In this document: positions 5,198 to 6,593 of the stretch, in pieces
How positions within the stretch are numbered: position 1 is the first letter of the stretch
How the letters are laid out: every line of letters begins with the position of its first letter
Assembly: GCA_900553315.1 (NCBI GenBank)
Contig: USCW01000093.1
Span: forward strand, 1 to 6,593
From: an uncultured Eubacteriales bacterium
Lineage (GTDB): Bacteria; Bacillota; Clostridia; Christensenellales; Aristaeellaceae
Reading direction: 5' to 3'
Length of the DNA: 6,593 nucleotides
Position numbers and translations under genes: made by a program
Notes under the pieces: model-generated
What the model was told of the DNA's origin: nothing
The model's input: only the letters and a program-made list of their open reading frames with translations
Database searches by the model: none

Positions 5198-5992
5198 ATG
5201 AGCAAGCCTGAAGATAAGCAGAACGCACGGGAGACGGCGGAGCGCAGCGAGGTGGAAGAGAAGAAGCAGACGCTCCTGTACCATCTGAACGCGCTGCGCA
5301 AGGTCTTAGTGGTCAGCGCCGGGGCGGTGCTGATCGCCTTTGCGGCCATTTTTTATGGCTGCATTGATTGGATGATGGGGCTGATCACCGGCCCCATTTC
5401 CGCCCGCGGCATTGAGTTGATTTATACCGCCATGTCCGAGGCGCTGATGACCAAGTTCAAGGTGGCGCTGATTGCGGGCGTGGTGGTGGCCAGTCCGGTG
5501 ATTATCTGGCAGCTGTGGCGGTTCATCAAGCCCGCCCTGTATCCCCATGAGCGAAAACTGTTTCGGCTGCTGTTTTTTGTGGCGCTGATTCTGTTCCTCA
5601 TTGGCGTGGTGTTCTGCTATTTCGCCGTGTACTTCTTGGCCGTGGATTTCTTCCTGATTTCGGGTGAGAATCTGGCTACGCCCATGCTGTCGATCGACAA
5701 GTATGTGAGCTTCCTGTTCGGTTTTCTGCTGCCCTTTGGCGTGGCGTTTCAGCTGCCGGTGTTTATGTTCATCACTACCCGCATGGGTTGGACGAACGCG
5801 AACAGTCTGGCAAGCAAGCGGAAATACGTCATTCTGGCGCTGGCAATCGTCGCCGCTATTTTGACGCCGCCGGATGTGGTCAGCCAGCTGATGTTGCTTG
5901 TTCCCATGTGCGTGCTCTTTGAGCTGGGTGTGCTGGTCAGTAAAACGGTCAAGCCCCGCGTGCGCGAAGAGAATGCGAATGAGGCGGCGTAA
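5198..5992 (+). CDS. tatC: Twin-arginine translocase receptor subunit TatC
   Basis: A 264-residue polytopic membrane protein that binds twin-arginine signal peptides. Six membrane helices are visible at roughly 36-56, 85-110, 121-148, 166-190, 208-222 and 228-248. Family landmarks include FIKPALYPHERKL (109-121) with the signal-binding glutamate E118 (E103 of E. coli), Pro66 in the first outer loop, and LTPPDVVSQ (222-230) with D226 (D211 of E. coli). Two positions differ from E. coli. The N-terminal LxELR motif reads LNALR (30-34), so the conserved glutamate (E15 in E. coli) is alanine A32. The mid-helix glutamate (E170) is glutamine Q185, a common variant. The N-terminus before helix 1 is about 15 residues longer than in E. 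coli and very charged. The start at 5198 follows AGGAAAGAGGG (5181-5191); an overlapping ATG at 5194 is out of frame. Confidence 0.96.
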   Translation: MSKPEDKQNARETAERSEVEEKKQTLLYHLNALRKVLVVSAGAVLIAFAAIFYGCIDWMMGLITGPISARGIELIYTAMSEALMTKFKVALIAGVVVASPVIIWQLWRFIKPALYPHERKLFRLLFFVALILFLIGVVFCYFAVYFLAVDFFLISGENLATPMLSIDKYVSFLFGFLLPFGVAFQLPVFMFITTRMGWTNANSLASKRKYVILALAIVAAILTPPDVVSQLMLLVPMCVLFELGVLVSKTVKPRVREENANEAA

Positions 5993-6013
5993 AGCATTTT
6001 TTTGACAGACAGC

Positions 6014-6063
6014 AAAGAAGCTGGTTTACCCTATATAGATATAGGCGGAACCAGCTTCTTTTT
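6014..6063 (+). terminator. Intrinsic terminator of the tat operon
   Basis: A perfect 13-bp stem (6014-6026 with 6049-6061) is extended by an inner CCTATA/TATAGG helix within the loop, and the 3' arm runs into a T tract (6059-6063). It starts 21 bases after the tatC stop. On the minus strand it lies just beyond the mobB stop but has only a short T run there, so it may act weakly in both directions. Confidence 0.92.
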
Positions 6064-6068
6064 GCGGC

Positions 6069-6593
6069 TTATGTCTTGCTTTTCATGCGGAGCGTGACTT
6101 CACAGCCTTCGTGATACCCGTCCAGCGTGCGGAGCATGCCATCCAGCGCCCCCGCCAGCATTCGCTGCACAAAGGGGGCGAGGTAAAGCTCCTGCCCGTC
6201 CAACGACACGGAGAGGCCGGGAACGGCGCGTTGCCGCTGCTCCTCTGCCAGCGTCAGCAGGAAATCAGCTATGCTGTCGGTCGCGTTGGGGGAAAAGACG
6301 GGAAGCGGCCCTTCGCAGGGCAGATCGGTAATGACGGCCCGCCGCCATTGCTCCCGGGAGCGCATGGGGGTCTCCGGCGTGCGCCAGACCTCAAGGGCAG
6401 GGAGACACGCTTCCTGATCAAAGCCTTCGACCAGAATCAGGTCTACGTTGTGCAGGGCGGCAAGCGCCTCGGTCAGTCGGGCGGGACGTGCGTCTAACAC
6501 CCCGGTGCCGTCCGGGGCGGCCAGCGCCACGGCGGACGCGCCCGCGCTACGGTAGCGATCTGTGTCGCTGCTGGGCTTATCCATTTCCAGTGC
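6069..6593 (-). CDS. mobB: Molybdopterin-guanine dinucleotide biosynthesis adapter MobB, 5' end cut by window
   Basis: The visible 174 residues match the central and C-terminal parts of MobB, a GTP-binding partner of MobA in making the guanine dinucleotide form of the molybdenum cofactor. The frame is open to base 6593. The visible part starts A-L-E before an internal Met, so the N-terminal P-loop (GxxxxGKT) lies beyond the edge and that Met is not the start. Recognisable segments are DKPSSDTDRYRSAGASAVAL near the beginning, DLILVEGFDQE and PALEVWR in the middle, and SPNATDSIADFL after it. A C-terminal extension of about 45 residues (GQELYLAPFVQRML and onward) is longer than E. coli MobB but, as I recall, is seen in some clostridial relatives. 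It converges on tatC and belongs to the same Mo/W cofactor theme as ydhV. Confidence 0.9.
   Translation of the reverse strand, partial: ALEMDKPSSDTDRYRSAGASAVALAAPDGTGVLDARPARLTEALAALHNVDLILVEGFDQEACLPALEVWRTPETPMRSREQWRRAVITDLPCEGPLPVFSPNATDSIADFLLTLAEEQRQRAVPGLSVSLDGQELYLAPFVQRMLAGALDGMLRTLDGYHEGCEVTLRMKSKT

Noticed and set aside
1..6593. tRNA, rRNA, CRISPR, insertion sequence or prophage genes
   Set aside because: Nothing on either strand shows these: no transposase or integrase frames, no regularly spaced repeat array, no cloverleaf candidates noticed.

Overview
The window looks like chromosomal DNA from an anaerobic, moderately GC-rich Bacillota, most likely a member of Clostridia. The reasons are strong AAGGAGG-type ribosome sites, a TTG start, a compact sigma-A promoter, intrinsic terminators and the gene set. 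No species can be named from the sequence alone. It holds two divergent operons driven from one AT-rich intergenic region (about 4107-4605), plus the 3' part of a convergent gene at the right edge.

Left of the divergence, on the minus strand and in transcription order, are a Tat-signal four-cluster ferredoxin (ydhY, 3477-4106), a 719-residue aldehyde:ferredoxin oxidoreductase (AOR) family enzyme (ydhV, 1009-3168) and a 270-residue acidic protein with internal repeats (50-862). The order matches ydhY-ydhV-ydhW of Escherichia coli. The leader between the probable promoter and ydhY folds into what I recognise as a Moco/Tuco riboswitch aptamer (4153-4333). Its closing helix is followed by a second hairpin that abuts the ydhY ribosome site. 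Upstream lie two 20-bp direct repeats 32 bp apart, placed like a tandem activator site at about -40 and -72. A 308-bp hairpin-rich spacer separates ydhY from ydhV. A canonical intrinsic terminator sits between ydhV and the 270-residue gene. The operon therefore seems to be controlled at initiation, by cofactor sensing in the leader, and by internal attenuation.

Right of the divergence, on the plus strand, is a tat operon in the order tatB-like (4606-4953), tatA (4975-5166), tatC (5198-5992). It has a near-consensus promoter (TTGACA, 17 bp, TATGAT) and a strong hairpin terminator (6014-6063). Facing it is a 5'-truncated mobB (6069-6593), a molybdopterin guanine dinucleotide synthesis adapter.

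The genes make a coherent molybdenum/tungsten redox cassette. The riboswitch senses the pterin cofactor, YdhV uses it, YdhY passes electrons, and the adjacent Tat translocase would export the folded, cofactor-loaded YdhY, perhaps with YdhV as a signal-less partner. MobB belongs to the same cofactor economy. The terminal electron donor or acceptor is not in the window. Points most worth checking are the layered regulation, the apparent pairing of a Tat system with its own substrate, and the loss of the conserved N-terminal glutamate in TatC.
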